NCBI GenBank assembly: GCA_963662155.1
Contig: OY759263.1
Location: 41,078,584-41,142,583 of the forward strand
DNA length: 64,000 nucleotides
Direction: 5' to 3'
Source: Lamellibrachia columna
Lineage: Eukaryota > Annelida > Polychaeta > Sabellida > Siboglinidae
This document shows positions 22,525 through 40,289 of this stretch, one piece after another. Position 1 is the first letter of the stretch; each line of letters starts with the position of its first letter. A program made the translations under genes and the position numbers. The notes beneath the pieces were generated by a model. That model had not been told where the DNA came from, did not search any database, and saw nothing but the letters and a program-made list of their open reading frames with translations.

Positions 22525-22662
22525 TCGGTAGGAAACTTGGCATTCGGTGAAGTATGGTATTGGAAATTGCTTGACTGGTAGTGGCAACTGTGTGAAGATA
22601 TTACAGGGAAAGTGTTTGTTTTGTGTTCTGTGCATTCGGCCGCTCCACACAAGTGCCTAAGT

Positions 22663-22921
22663 CAGTGCCGGATTAACCAACGTCCAAGTCGTACATACCA
22701 GCCGCCCCCCCCCCAAAAAAAAAGGACGTTCACAAAATCAATACTGTCGGACATAAACGCTGCCAGAACGCGCAAACAGTTACTTATATTTGATGAAGTT
22801 AAACAGTTTTACACTAAGATATGATTGCTAACGTAATCACATCTCTATAACCGATCTTCGTCTTTCACCCATTCGGCAAGGGCCCCCAAAAGGTGTGTAC
22901 TACATTGTTAATCTGGCACTG
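22663..22921. mobile_element. Small hAT-type MITE
   Basis: The left end CAGTGCCGGATTAACC and right end GTTAATCTGGCACTG are imperfect inverted repeats 259 bp apart. The 8 bases outside are GCCTAAGT and GCCTTATT (6 of 8 equal), compatible with an aged 8-bp hAT target duplication. It contains only a C/A homopolymer stretch and no gene. Confidence 0.6.
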
Positions 22922-22929
22922 GCCTTATT

Positions 22930-23292
22930 GTTCGACAGTGGCACAACGGTGCCACGTCTGGAGAATGTTAGCATAATCACTATACTGCATTTCAAAAGTA
23001 GCAGTTGTTGAAACATTCAATACATAACTTGCCAATCACCAGCTGCTTGATAGATGGTGTCTTATCCACTATAAATACGACTGACACCAATGAATAAATA
23101 AATATTTTATAAAATGAATAAATATTCTAAATATCACGAAAAAAAATCAACCTAGTTGCAAAGGTTTGTGTTAGTGTCTTTGCAACTGTTTGCAGTTTTG
23201 ACTCGAAACTGGATATGCACCTGATATCACACGCCACCCTACAGCCTAGCGATTAAACGGCCCTGCTGTCAAGCGACGGGAGCATTCCCACC
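22930..23292. other. Upstream region of BTB gene 1
   Basis: AT-rich, with a poly-A stretch near 23,140-23,150. It probably holds the promoter and 5' UTR of the gene at 23,293; I see no clear TATA box. Confidence 0.35.
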
Positions 23293-24333
23293 ATGAAGTA
23301 CGTCAAATGGCCCAGCATGCTGTGCGCAAATATCGACAACCTGCGTGATAAGAACATACTATGCGACACGGAAGTTGTAGGCAGCGACGGCCGGAAGCAG
23401 TGGGCCCATAGCTGTATACTGGCGTCGGCCAGTCCAGTCCTGCATGACCAGCTCATTGGTAAGACAGCACCGTACTCAGTCTACGTGGAGGGTATCTCGG
23501 GCCACATATGGGAGTACATTCTGCACTTCCTTTACATTGGCGAGATGCAGTCATCGAACAAGCTGGAGGCAGAGATGATCTTGGAAGCGGCACAGAAACT
23601 GAACATCGAGCCGCTCGGCACACTTGATCAGGAATGGGCTGTCGACGACAACGCTTTTGCTGACGACCTTCCACCGAACCTGCGCCCTGTGTCCACTGTG
23701 ATCACAGCGTCGCGGACCTGTCGAAACAGCCTGCTCAACAACGACAATAGCGCCTGTTTCGAGAAGATCGTCCAGTCTCGCGCGAAAGTCCAGAAAAAGT
23801 CCGGCTGTTCAGCAAAGCGGACTAACGACGACAGGGAAAAGCTTTGGATTGGGGGAACGAGCAAGAAGATTGAAATGACTGATATAATGCCGTGGAGTAA
23901 CAAGAAGCTGCACATCGATAAAACAATAACACATGAGACGGCGGCAGATCGCGACCAGGACCAACCAAACTCCTGTCTAAACAACAAAAGTCCGCTAACA
24001 ACTGTCGTCGTGCAGAAGCAATATATGATCCACTCACTCGACGGATGCAAACAGCAGAACAAAATGAAACACGTTGACATGATTGGCAACAACACCAAGA
24101 CAGGCCCCATGGGGAGGTCAACATCTCCATGTTTCCGTCGATCCACCATGGCCAATTCGTCGACGAGTGGCGTGGAGTCCACCTGGAACCTCGCGCCCGA
24201 GTCGGACATGGAAGTAGTGTCCAGCTCGAACAAGTCGCTTCGGCAAATTCAATTCCGTCCCGCATTGAACAGTGGAAAGAAGCGTAAGAAGGCGTATGAT
24301 ATGTCCTATCAACACAACTATTCACAACGCTAA
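23293..24333 (+). CDS. BTB/POZ-domain protein 1, intronless
   Basis: The ATG at 23,293 in ACCATGA context gives 346 residues. The BTB domain covers about residues 15-115: LCDTEVVGSDGRKQWAHS, then ILASASPVLHDQLIG, YSVYVEGISGHIWEYILHF and AAQKLNIEPLG. BTB domains dimerise and link transcription factors or cullin-3 adaptors to partners. The remaining 230 residues are polar and Ser/Lys-rich, ending in a basic KKRKKAYD stretch that could be a nuclear signal. No zinc finger is visible, unlike genes 2 and 3, so it may be shortened or have a further exon downstream. It shares the GISGHIW core with the two other BTB genes in this window. Confidence 0.85.
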   Translation: MKYVKWPSMLCANIDNLRDKNILCDTEVVGSDGRKQWAHSCILASASPVLHDQLIGKTAPYSVYVEGISGHIWEYILHFLYIGEMQSSNKLEAEMILEAAQKLNIEPLGTLDQEWAVDDNAFADDLPPNLRPVSTVITASRTCRNSLLNNDNSACFEKIVQSRAKVQKKSGCSAKRTNDDREKLWIGGTSKKIEMTDIMPWSNKKLHIDKTITHETAADRDQDQPNSCLNNKSPLTTVVVQKQYMIHSLDGCKQQNKMKHVDMIGNNTKTGPMGRSTSPCFRRSTMANSSTSGVESTWNLAPESDMEVVSSSNKSLRQIQFRPALNSGKKRKKAYDMSYQHNYSQR

Positions 24334-24538
24334 CAATATCGCTACTCCTGCAGGGATTCGTCGGTCCGTCTAGGACCGCAGTCCTCGTATTCGACATTAC
24401 GGGCAGCGATAGGAGAGACGTCCTACTTTTCTTCATCTACTGGGTCTGGGGGATTCTTCTTTGGTTTCCCTTGAAGAAAACAACATGCAAATGTTTTAAC
24501 TGAACATATTACGTTACGCAAATAAAAAAAAGACAACG

Positions 24539-24546
24539 AAAAATAA
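24539..24546 (+). terminator. Candidate poly(A) signal of BTB gene 1
   Basis: AAAATAAA occurs about 205 bases after the stop codon at 24,333; another AATAAA lies near 24,520. AT-rich surroundings make this weak. Confidence 0.35.
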
Positions 24547-24714
24547 ACACTAGTTGTACGATACGACAAGCATTTTCGTATTTGCCAAAGTACATTTTTA
24601 GAAAAGGAGGACGTGAACGTGACGAACTGTTTGTTGGGAAACAATGGAAGCAGTGTGTATGTCCTTGTTGGAAGTATGTCCTCATAATAACCTCATATAT
24701 GACTGACGGAAAAA

Positions 24715-26330
24715 TAATAATAATAATAAAACTTTATTTTGACACCATCAAATCCGGGGCTACTGCCCCGTTCACGGGTGTGTACAGACATCAGTTCACA
24801 CGATACAAACTTGTATGTAGATAGTGATAATAATAATACATGCGCTGTATAAAATGTTAAAAACTATGCAGAATGTTCGCGTGTGTAAAATTATTTTAAG
24901 AAAAAGTATACTGATTACATGGCATTTGTATATAAAGATAAATCTCAAATAGGAAATAAAACGCTAATATCATCAATAATACAGAACATAAATACGATTG
25001 ATAATATGTAATAAGATCATTAAAAATGCAATATCAAAGCGGTAAAACACTTTAAGTGGATAAAATAAATGTCTTTAGTAGCTTCTTGAATTGCGGGTGG
25101 TTGCCGTTTCCACGTATGTTGGCAGGCAGTTTATTCCACAGCGTGGGGCCAGCGCAGGTAAATGCTCGGCGGCCGAAACGTTCTAGGTTGGCTCGTGGCA
25201 CGTCGAGAAGTAGCCCGCCGGCAGAGCGTAGGCAGCGTCGTGGTGCGTACTGGTGCAGCAGTGCGGCAAGGTACTCTGGTGTGCCTTCGTAGACAGCCTT
25301 GTGCACAAGGACGAGTATCTTATATTCAATCCTTCTCTTAATGGGCAGCCAGTGTAGTTCCGCAGTATTGTCGTCATGGACTGGCGATCACCCCGTCGAA
25401 TCTGCATGACAATGCGAGCCGCTGACCGCTGGACCATTTCCAGACGGTGCAGGAGGTGATCGGTTATTAAAAATAGCATCGCATTGCCATAGTCAAGCCG
25501 TGATGTTACTAGTCCGTGAATCAGACTTTTGCAAACGCTGGTGGTAAGTGAGTCTCGAATCGAGATAGATGATAATAAGCGCTGCGGCATATGTTCGACA
25601 CTTGAGATGCCATCGACAGATGAGTGTCAATGGCAAATCCAAGATCTCGGATAACGGCGGATGTGTCAACGACCTGGCCACAGATGTTGATGCGGCTAAA
25701 CGTAATAGGAGTTCGCAGACTTGGTGAACAGATAACTATGGCTTTTGATTTGTTCTCATTCATGACGAGTCCGTTGTCACAGAGCCATGTTTTTACTTCC
25801 AGGCCTCCATGCGTGCGAGAGCTTGCATGTGGTCCGTTGGTGGGAAAGTGACGTACAATTGAGTGTCGTCGGCATACAGGTGGTGCTGCATGTTGTGCTG
25901 GTGTAATAGTTTCGCTAAAGGAGCAATGTAGGCATTAAAAAGTATAGGTCCAAGAACCGACCCTTGCGGTACTCCTGTCGCAATGTTATTAACTTCCGAC
26001 AAGCTACTCTTCACGCAGATACGATGTCAGCCAAGCATGTACGTCGCCACATAATCCGTAGCCACGCAATCGTCGCAGCATTATGGTGTGGTCGATGGTG
26101 TAGAATGCCGCAGTGAGGTCTAGCAACACCAGAAGTACACCCCGGCGACTATCTATGGCCTGTGCCACGTCGTTATGGATACGCAAAAGCGCTGTCTCGG
26201 CACTGTGATGTGGACGGTACGCACTTTGAAAAAGTCGCCCAGTTGCAACGTCTACAACTAAGGTTACAATTGCAAAACACCAGACGATTATATGGGAACA
26301 GGAAATGGACGAACGTCGCACGGACATGTT
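24715..26330 (-). pseudogene. LINE family C (CR1/L2-like) reverse transcriptase
   Basis: On the minus strand: [35 protein letters not shown] (26,004-26,327), then GVPQGSVLGPILFNAYI and HHLYADDTQLYVTF (25,793-26,014), a thumb with VIRDLGFAIDTHLSM, and the C-terminal region SRLDYGNAML and ARIVMQIRRGD. It ends in NIRGNGNHPQFKKLLKTF near 25,060. The 3' end is a run of ATT/TTA triplets on the minus strand (24,715-24,732). At least four frame changes make it inactive. It is 5'-truncated at about 26,330, close to a TA repeat. Confidence 0.88.
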
Positions 26331-26381
26331 CGAGTGTTAGTTCGTTTTATTTTGCACACCTATTGCAGTTATTAAGACCAT

Positions 26382-26615
<234 letters not shown>

Positions 26616-26619
26616 CATA

Positions 26620-28092
26620 GTGTAGTATATTTTATTAACATTTTGTTTTTAGTTAAAGATACATAGAGTTCCAATTAGATGAAATCATAGTTGTTCACAA
26701 TATATATAAGTGTGTTTTGATATCACCAACACATTGCGTGCACAAACGTAGGAGACAGAAGACATATGTGGACGTGGAATTTGTTTTAATGATGGTATAC
26801 TAGCAATGTATCGAATGTCACATGGGAGTACGAACACTCACCAACACGAGATATACGTAATGTAATCAAAGCGTTTAAAATTGTTATATGCCGTTTTATC
26901 TAGTGTTTTGTTCATGGTAAAACCGGTGCAACTCAATATACAACTCACGACCTTAAATTGTGACACTATACCTACAGTACATGTTTTGGGCTACATCTGT
27001 ATTAGGCGACCACCAGTCTTGGGCAACCACGGTCCTAGTCAAGGAGCATTTCTAACAATTGATTAGTGCAATGAGCGACCACCTGCCAAACGCGACCAAC
27101 GACCACATAAACCGGTCACGAGACCTTTATTTTACGTGTCATGGACCGGAACACGCCGATAGCCGACGTTCGATAACTGAAAACGAGTTCACAGTTCTAT
27201 ATACAAGATCACTAAATAGTGTTTTCTTATGGAATGATATTATTATATTAGCTGTTCATAAAACATTGTTGCTATTGTTGTTGTGATTAATATTTTCCGG
27301 TTGTCGTACCGGTAGGGCCTACGACAAATGAACTTAGTTGCCATCTAGGCTTAATAGTTCCAATGTGTAACACACATATTTGTCTATAGTATGGACACTT
27401 GTTAACGTAGTTTTGTGGTATACAATAACAAATATTCCATCGGGGGCCGCGCTGTCCCATATTTTCTTATGTCACGATTTGGTATCCCTTTTGTGCAAGT
27501 TGGTAGAGCCTGATGATGTAACTTCCAGCACGTGACCGGCATAACGTCATAGACATGATTTGCGCGCGCGACGGTTTCTCCAAGAAACACATGTTTTTAA
27601 AGATTGTTAAGAACGTCTAATAGGATGTAAGCCAATAACAGCATAACCTGAGTTTACACCACATTTCATGAAAATTCGTCGACTGAAGCAAATACTAGCT
27701 AGATATTCGTAGAAGGAAGAGTTCCTATATTTGCAACACTCGCTGCTTATAGGTAAGTGCTCTTTATTTTGTGTAGCAGATCTATGAATCTATACTGAAC
27801 AACAGAAGAAACACGAACATTATAAGATTGGCGAAGGACCGGCTGCGTAATGTTTTTCCTATCAACGTTCCGGGCAATTAACTTAAATGGGCGGAGATTT
27901 TACAAAGATGACTGTGACGGATCATCACGTGATGTGCATCCCGCCGACTGTAACGCGTCATCACGTGGCGCGCATTCCCTTGGAAGATAGCGGGTTGTTG
28001 TGGTGCAATAATAAATTTCAAAAACAACCGCAATATTTGATAAAGCATGTCATGTCTTAACTGAGAAGGCTCTATATGTCTTATACTGTTTA
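26620..28092. other. Intergenic; one 36-bp imperfect repeat pair
   Basis: No gene is supported. At 27,910-27,981 two imperfect copies (36 bases apart) share GACTGT-A/G-ACG and ATCACGTG or TCATCACGTG, each holding the palindrome CACGTG. This could be an E-box pair or chance. The rest is AT-rich unique sequence. Confidence 0.4.
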
Positions 28093-28139
28093 TTGGCTCT
28101 TCCATACATGACTTATTTTGCAGAAATTTGTAGAAACAC

Positions 28140-28530
28140 ACATATAGGCCCAATGTGTTACATGTTTTCTAGAATTGTATGTAGAGGCAAGCATTTGGAT
28201 CATACAAATCCCATGTTCTACAGGATGCATGCTCTGAAGTCGTTTGATTTAATTCATCTAAAGACTGCAGTAGTAATGTACAAGATATATAATAACATGT
28301 TGCCTGTTAACCTGCAGACATTATTTGTACATTCTGTAGCAATTCGCAAGACCAGATATTTAAATATGTAAAATGAAGAAGGTACATTCGAACTGAAATT
28401 AAATCAATGTGTTTATCTAATTATTGGGTTAAACTGCGGAATTCTCTTGAATGTGAACTTAAAAGTTGTCGTAATATGCAGGTTTTCAAGGCACTTTATA
28501 AAGAAAATTGTATTCTTAATTATATTTTAA
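28140..28530 (+). pseudogene. LINE reverse-transcriptase C-terminal relic
   Basis: A plus-strand ORF part reads IHLKTAVVMYKIYNNMLPVNLQTLF, split here as HLKTAVVMYKIYNN and MLPVNLQTLF. This resembles the tail region of CR1/Jockey-type LINE proteins (the K-iYKi-N-LP pattern). No other domain remains. Family D at 40-43 kb has a comparable C-terminus. Confidence 0.5.
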
Positions 28531-28954
28531 AATAACCGATACTATTCATTAGGTGTTATATGTGTTATAATTATACACACCGGTAAATACAAGTTTTAAG
28601 GGTAGCTAACATGAGCTTCAGATAAAGTCAACTTTGCTTGTGTTCACTATACCCATCACTTAGTTACATTTGTGTGTAAACATGGTTACTTCAGATTAAT
28701 TCAGCATACTTATTAGTTATAGTTTTTGAATAACTTTATTAGTCAGTAATTAGTTGCATACATAGTGTGTTATGAATGTGTTATGAATGAAGTAGTCAGG
28801 TAGTTGATTATTAACTGATTTGTAATAAACGTTTAGTTGCATTCATTGAACTATTCTTATGTGTGAGTCATGTTATTTGCAACAATTTATAGTCGGTGCA
28901 CACATTACACATGTCAATGGTGTGTGCATACATAAAATTATATAATTGCACATT

Positions 28955-29032
28955 ACGCACTCACACGCTCGCTCGCTCGCTCACTCGCTCGCACCCACCC
29001 ACACACACCCATACCCACACACACACCCAGCT
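28955..29032. repeat. CT/CA-rich low-complexity stretch
   Basis: GCTCGCTCGCTCACTCGCTC is followed by CACCCACACACACCC. Simple repeat; the His/Thr-rich ORF over it is a shadow. Confidence 0.85.
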
Positions 29033-29130
29033 ACCCCATTTTTATTGTAAACTTCTTACGAACATACAAACACGAACGCTTGTATATAGGCCTAGCTATG
29101 CATGTAACATATCATTATTACAATTATGTA

Positions 29131-29370
29131 GGGAACACACGAACACACGTGCAATATAACAGACGATTATTATTTATAGTTCTAGCCTGGCCCATATTCT
29201 TCTATTTAGGTCACTCGCGCTGTCGCTCATCCAGCATCGTCGGGTAATCTCCGCCAACACACGTGCAACGTAGCCGACGATTATTATTGATAGTTCTAGC
29301 CCATAATATTCTTCTGTTTAGGTCACTCGCGCTGTCGCTCAACCCAGCATCATCGAGTAATCTCCGCCCA
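29131..29370. repeat. Imperfect tandem duplication, about 120 bp x2
   Basis: Copy 1 (about 29,131-29,252) and copy 2 (about 29,253-29,370) share AACACACGTGCAA, GACGATTATTATT, TTCTAGCC, GGTCACTCGCGCTGTCGCTC and GTAATCTCCGCC in the same order, with small differences. Non-coding. Confidence 0.85.
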
Positions 29371-30376
29371 TTAATATTAATAGCCCGGAACGTTGACAGG
29401 AAAAAAAATTACGCGGACCGGCTGCCTCGCGCCTGCATAGTCGCCCTCGCACATGCGTGACCAATCGCTCCACGTATGATTATAATCCACCAAAGCAAAC
29501 AAAGCAAACACAACAAAAGAATACAAAAGAAACTAAATATTTAGATAAACAAATTATGATGAACGCTTATGTATATATGGGGTTTGTCGATGGTGGCAGT
29601 TTTTGTTTTCCACAATACTTCCTCCGAAGGTTCACAGCTTTATGAGTCTGAGCTGCAGTTCACCTTTACTGCAGCAGGACAAATGCAACGGTCTCCTTGG
29701 TCAAACCTGAGCGGTGCTCATGCTGCGTCAGTCTTGCCTACCATCAATAAGGCCCGCTCGGTTTCGACTTTACTGTGGGGCACGATGAGATACGTCAGTG
29801 TCGACAACGTGGCGAACAGGCAAAGTTCGCTTTGCCCTGGACATTCAGAAAACATGGAAGCCCTGGTCCATGGGCAGCAGGTCTGCGTCGGTGGATATAG
29901 CAAAGGCAGAAAAATTAAACGTGCAGTTAGGCATTGATACTTACATTTGTTTATAAAAAGAATTTTGTTGGCATTGTCACTGGTAGTCATTTTCGTTTTT
30001 ATGGTATTATTTTCAGAGTTGTTCATATAACAGTAGCCATTTGACATGCACATAAGAAGCAATGACTTTCCTCCCACTTGACTTCAAATGGCAGTCTTTC
30101 GTCAAACTATCATTGACATGCTACTGGTACGATCGATGTGCTTTGCTAAGTTTCCTCGAATAGGCGACCAATTACTCAACTAATCATCGACATTTGATGA
30201 CACCAACTGCCTGCTCCTAGTAGCCGGGTGACTGTAGCATATTCTTGTTGTGCCTTTAGCTGTTGTTGTTTTGCCATTTCTGGCGCATGCCCTTAACTTG
30301 GCCGCTCCGTGACGGTGACCTCCGTTGTGAACAGAACGTCGAGTAGTCGGCAGCCAGTGGCGTATCTAGGATCTAG
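29371..30376. other. Intergenic, no gene recognised
   Basis: A plus-strand ORF at 29,569-29,937 (122 codons) starts inside a unique region but shows no domain I recognise, so it is not called. CAGTGGCGTATCTAGG at 30,355-30,370 looks like a DNA-transposon terminus (hAT-like), but I find no matching opposite end. Confidence 0.4.
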
Positions 30377-30562
30377 CAAAGGGGGAGGTCAAAGGGAGGC
30401 CAACGGGGAGGCCAAAGAAGGAGACCAAATGGGGAGGCCACGGGGGGGCGGCCAAAAGGGGAGAGCAAAGGACGAGGCCAAAGGGGAGGCCACGGGGAGG
30501 CCATAGGGGGAGGCCAAATGGGGAGGCCACAGGGGAGGCCAAATGGGGAGGTCAAGGGGGCA
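30377..30562 (+). repeat. G-rich minisatellite, about 13-bp GGGGAGGCCAAA-type unit
   Basis: Degenerate repeats of GGGGAGGCCAAA/GGGGAGGCCACA, with some units expanded to seven Gs. About 14 units. Runs of four or more G recur every 10-15 bases, so the plus strand could fold into G-quadruplexes. Confidence 0.85.
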
Positions 30563-31404
30563 AACTTAGTTACTCATTAGTTTACCATGTTACTAAATAG
30601 CGGCGCAACGGAAAAACAAATCAAACAATTTAAGCCAAATCAAACGATTTAAGGCGAAGGGTTCCATGGCCCATTGCCCCCTAATTAGGCCAATGTTGGC
30701 AGCAGAGGCGAAGGGGACATTGTTTAGCAATCGTATTGTATCGTATCGTCAAGCAAACAAACTGCCCAAATGGTTTCAAGTGTTCACAACACTAGGACTT
30801 TTTCGGTTGCAGTTCCAACTCTGTGAAACTACTCCTTGTCAGCGCTAAGTCTGCAAGAATAAAAAAAAAACATATTCCGACGTCATCTGAAGACACACCT
30901 CTTTGTTCTCGCTTATCCGCCTTAGCTCCTCAGCTTACTCATCCGACTGTTGAAGACTTGATGCTAAAAAGCAATTTAAGACTGCCTAACTTTGTACTTT
31001 TACATACATACATCATGTCTTAATGGTATATGTTTGTGCCAAACAAATGTCACCTCCAGAATGCTAATGTTACATCTTAACTTTAAAACTCATTTTGTGA
31101 AACATCTGTAACGTCATGTTCCCAAAATGTAAGCGAAAAGACGCACGTCACTTCCTTCTTCCTGAGCGGCAGCGATCGTTTTATCCATCTTCTATGGATA
31201 GTGTTGGGAAATAACCTGAACCAAGCAATTGGAATACTTCGAATTTTTAGGCTGCGTGGGACTTTTTGTGCATCCTTTGTGTGAATCTCGACTGTTGCCA
31301 GAACATGTTCTACCCCAAACATATTACACCAGCTACTTTCTTCGACTTTTCCGCCAGGCCTGTGATCACAGGACCGACGGTGCCGCCATCTGGGAGCCGG
31401 AACA
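30563..31404. other. Upstream region of BTB gene 2
   Basis: No ORF with recognisable content. GGTTGCAGTTCC-type unique sequence and a poly-A run near 30,860. It includes the likely promoter and 5' UTR of the gene starting at 31,405; no firm TATA box seen. Confidence 0.35.
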
Positions 31405-36978
<5,574 letters not shown>

Positions 36979-37256
36979 AAGGGTGGATCATGATGCTCCA
37001 TCATGTGACTGTCATCCCCAACACCGCAGTGACACAGTGGATGACGATTCACGACTCGAGGTGGTCCTAGCCTCAGAGAGGATCGTCAAGAATGACAAAG
37101 GATATGAGGCGTGAAGGCGACTCGTGGTAGTTTGTGCATGAAGTTAGCTGACAATCTGATCAATGATTAGGCCCCTAATGTATTTTTGGTGTACAATACA
37201 GCAACGTTGTTTGATTGAATAGGAATTGCAGGCGAACCAGAAACATTTGTGTGTAG

Positions 37257-37262
37257 CAAATA
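37257..37262 (+). terminator. Candidate poly(A) signal of BTB gene 2
   Basis: AATAAA in GCAAATAAACC, about 280 bases after the stop at 36,978. Confidence 0.45.
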
Positions 37263-37322
37263 AACCAGAAGTCTTCACTATGGTGTATTGGTGTGTATTT
37301 TAGGTAGCGGTAGCTTTAGCGG

Positions 37323-37611
37323 TACATGGTATTTCGAGATATCACTGACCTGATGGCACATTTATTATACAAGAATACTACTTTATTAATGAATGGAGAA
37401 AGCCTCGAAGAAGTAACTACCTCGGGTCGATCATCTCTCCGAGAACTCCAATGGTTCAAAGGCGGCAGGAAACGAGGAAGACCACAAACATGTACATGGA
37501 CAACATTCCAGCCACAGGAATTATGCGATGCTGCCCACAACCGTCCCAGATGGAGAAAGATTGTGGAAGCCTCGAAGGGCACACGCCTACGATCGGCCCG
37601 GTCAAGGGATG
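37323..37611 (+). pseudogene. LINE reverse-transcriptase C-terminal relic
   Basis: Plus-strand sequence with LGSII (in the second frame near 37,420-37,440) and, in the main frame, GGRKRGRPQTCTW and NRPRWRKIVE, the C-terminal signature of RTE/Jockey-type LINE proteins (KRGRP...W...A..R..W). The palm is missing, so it is an internally deleted fragment. Confidence 0.55.
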
Positions 37612-37726
37612 TGTGAGTGTGTGAGTGTGTGAGTGTGGGAGTGAGTGAGTGCGTGAGTGAGTGAGTGAGTGCGTCAGTGAGTGAGTGAGTGAGTGAGTGA
37701 GTGAGTGAGTGACTGAGTGGGTGTGT
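37611..37726. repeat. (GAGT)n microsatellite
   Basis: GTGAGTGAGTGAGTG-type repeat with some TGTG and GCGT variants. The Ser-Leu-Thr-His ORF on the minus strand is a shadow. Confidence 0.93.
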
Positions 37727-37729
37727 CCT

Positions 37730-37983
37730 GGGGCGATCACCCGGAACTGTATGGCTCCCTTCAACGGATAACCACAATCGTCAGACGTCATCGTCTACGC
37801 CTGACAGGTCACTGGATGTGCCATGTCAAAATAGCCAGTAAAGTGTTACTCTGGAAACCCTCGGGCACTCGCAGAAAAGGTCGCCCAAACACAACTCTTC
37901 GTGAGGCCATTGAGAGGAACACCGTGCTCAGTGGGGCTGTTAATCACATATCAAACTCCATGACAAATCGTAGCCACTGGTAG
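37730..37983 (+). pseudogene. LINE C-terminal relic
   Basis: Contains PELYGSLQRITTIVRRHRLR, then LTGH, LLWKPSGTRRKGRPNTTL and a final MTNRSHW, the end of a non-LTR reverse-transcriptase protein (pattern R-R-lrl-GH...KGRP...R..W). No palm remains. It may be from a different family than the one at 37.3 kb. Confidence 0.65.
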
Positions 37984-38029
37984 GAATCCACAATGTCACC
38001 ACGTTCAGTAGACGTCATCAGTTATTAAG

Positions 38030-39305
<1,276 letters not shown>

Positions 39306-39309
39306 GATT

Positions 39310-39757
39310 ACACGGTCGGTTGATCAAACAGGATTTTGGACGATGGAATGGGTGGCCAAAGTTGAGTATGGTAACACTTTTTATCTGGAGAAGGTCGCAG
39401 AAGTCGACCGCGATGCAGCGATCGTCAGTGCGTTACAATCTACTAGGGAGAACAATCTACTAGGGAGAACAATCTACTAGGGAGAACAAATTCGTTACCG
39501 CTGATCGCGTTGATTCTGTTTGGTTTGCGCATGATACAATCATCGTGTGGATCCCAGAGAGAAGCCTGACCATAAGCCTGAAAAAGACCAATGTCAATGT
39601 TCAAGAAATCAGCGAAGCTACTGCCATCGACATTGTTGACCACATCTTGGAGGTGGTGGAGGAGTTCACCTACCTAAGGTCAACCATCACCAACAACCTG
39701 TCCCTCGACGTAGAAGTGTATCAGAAGGGCAGCAGCTGTCACGTCAATTATATATGA
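39310..39757 (+). pseudogene. LINE reverse-transcriptase thumb relic with triplicated 17-mer
   Basis: Contains LTISLKKTNVNVQ and LEVVEEFTYLRSTITNNLSLD, matching the post-palm region of LINE proteins (E-F-YLGSTIT pattern). Upstream (about 39,437-39,488) AATCTACTAGGGAGAAC is repeated three times. It continues only to 39,757. Confidence 0.7.
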
Positions 39758-39779
39758 GAGGGTATGGGATAAGGATAAG

Positions 39780-40289
39780 GTTCATTTAATTTGTCCCAAC
39801 AGCAGAAAAACATAGATAAATTACATTGAGCGGAAATGTAAATTATATAGATACACATGGTACATACAAATATTGAACTGTACAATATACATAACAATTA
39901 ATAAATAATCAATAAAAGTAATACATTGCATAATGCAAAAATAAATAAAAAATAGTTGCTGTGGAACGGGAGACTCCTACTGAGACCAACACTGGTCGCT
40001 ATCACAGAAACCACCCAAAGTAAAAATAACAATAACATATAATCCCTATACACATATTTCTTCATTAAAAAGTCTGTTTTTGTCTGTGTCTTAAGTATAA
40101 TAAATTTAAGTGTGTCATGATGTGTTGTATTGTTGTGTTTTGTGTGTTGTTTTTGCCTGTACGCGTGTAAGCATGTGTGCAAGTATACATGTTGAAAAGT
40201 GTAATTGTATTTGCATGAACTGTGTTACACTCATTCATAATTTTTTTAATTTAGTTGGCATATATAGCAATTTAGAATAGTGCATGTGT
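39780..40289. other. AT-rich region without genes
   Basis: Probably the 3' UTR or flank of LINE family D on the minus strand. No ORF has recognisable content. Confidence 0.4.

Noticed and set aside
29569..29937. 122-codon ORF
   Set aside because: No recognisable domain, no splice or poly(A) context; not enough to call a gene.
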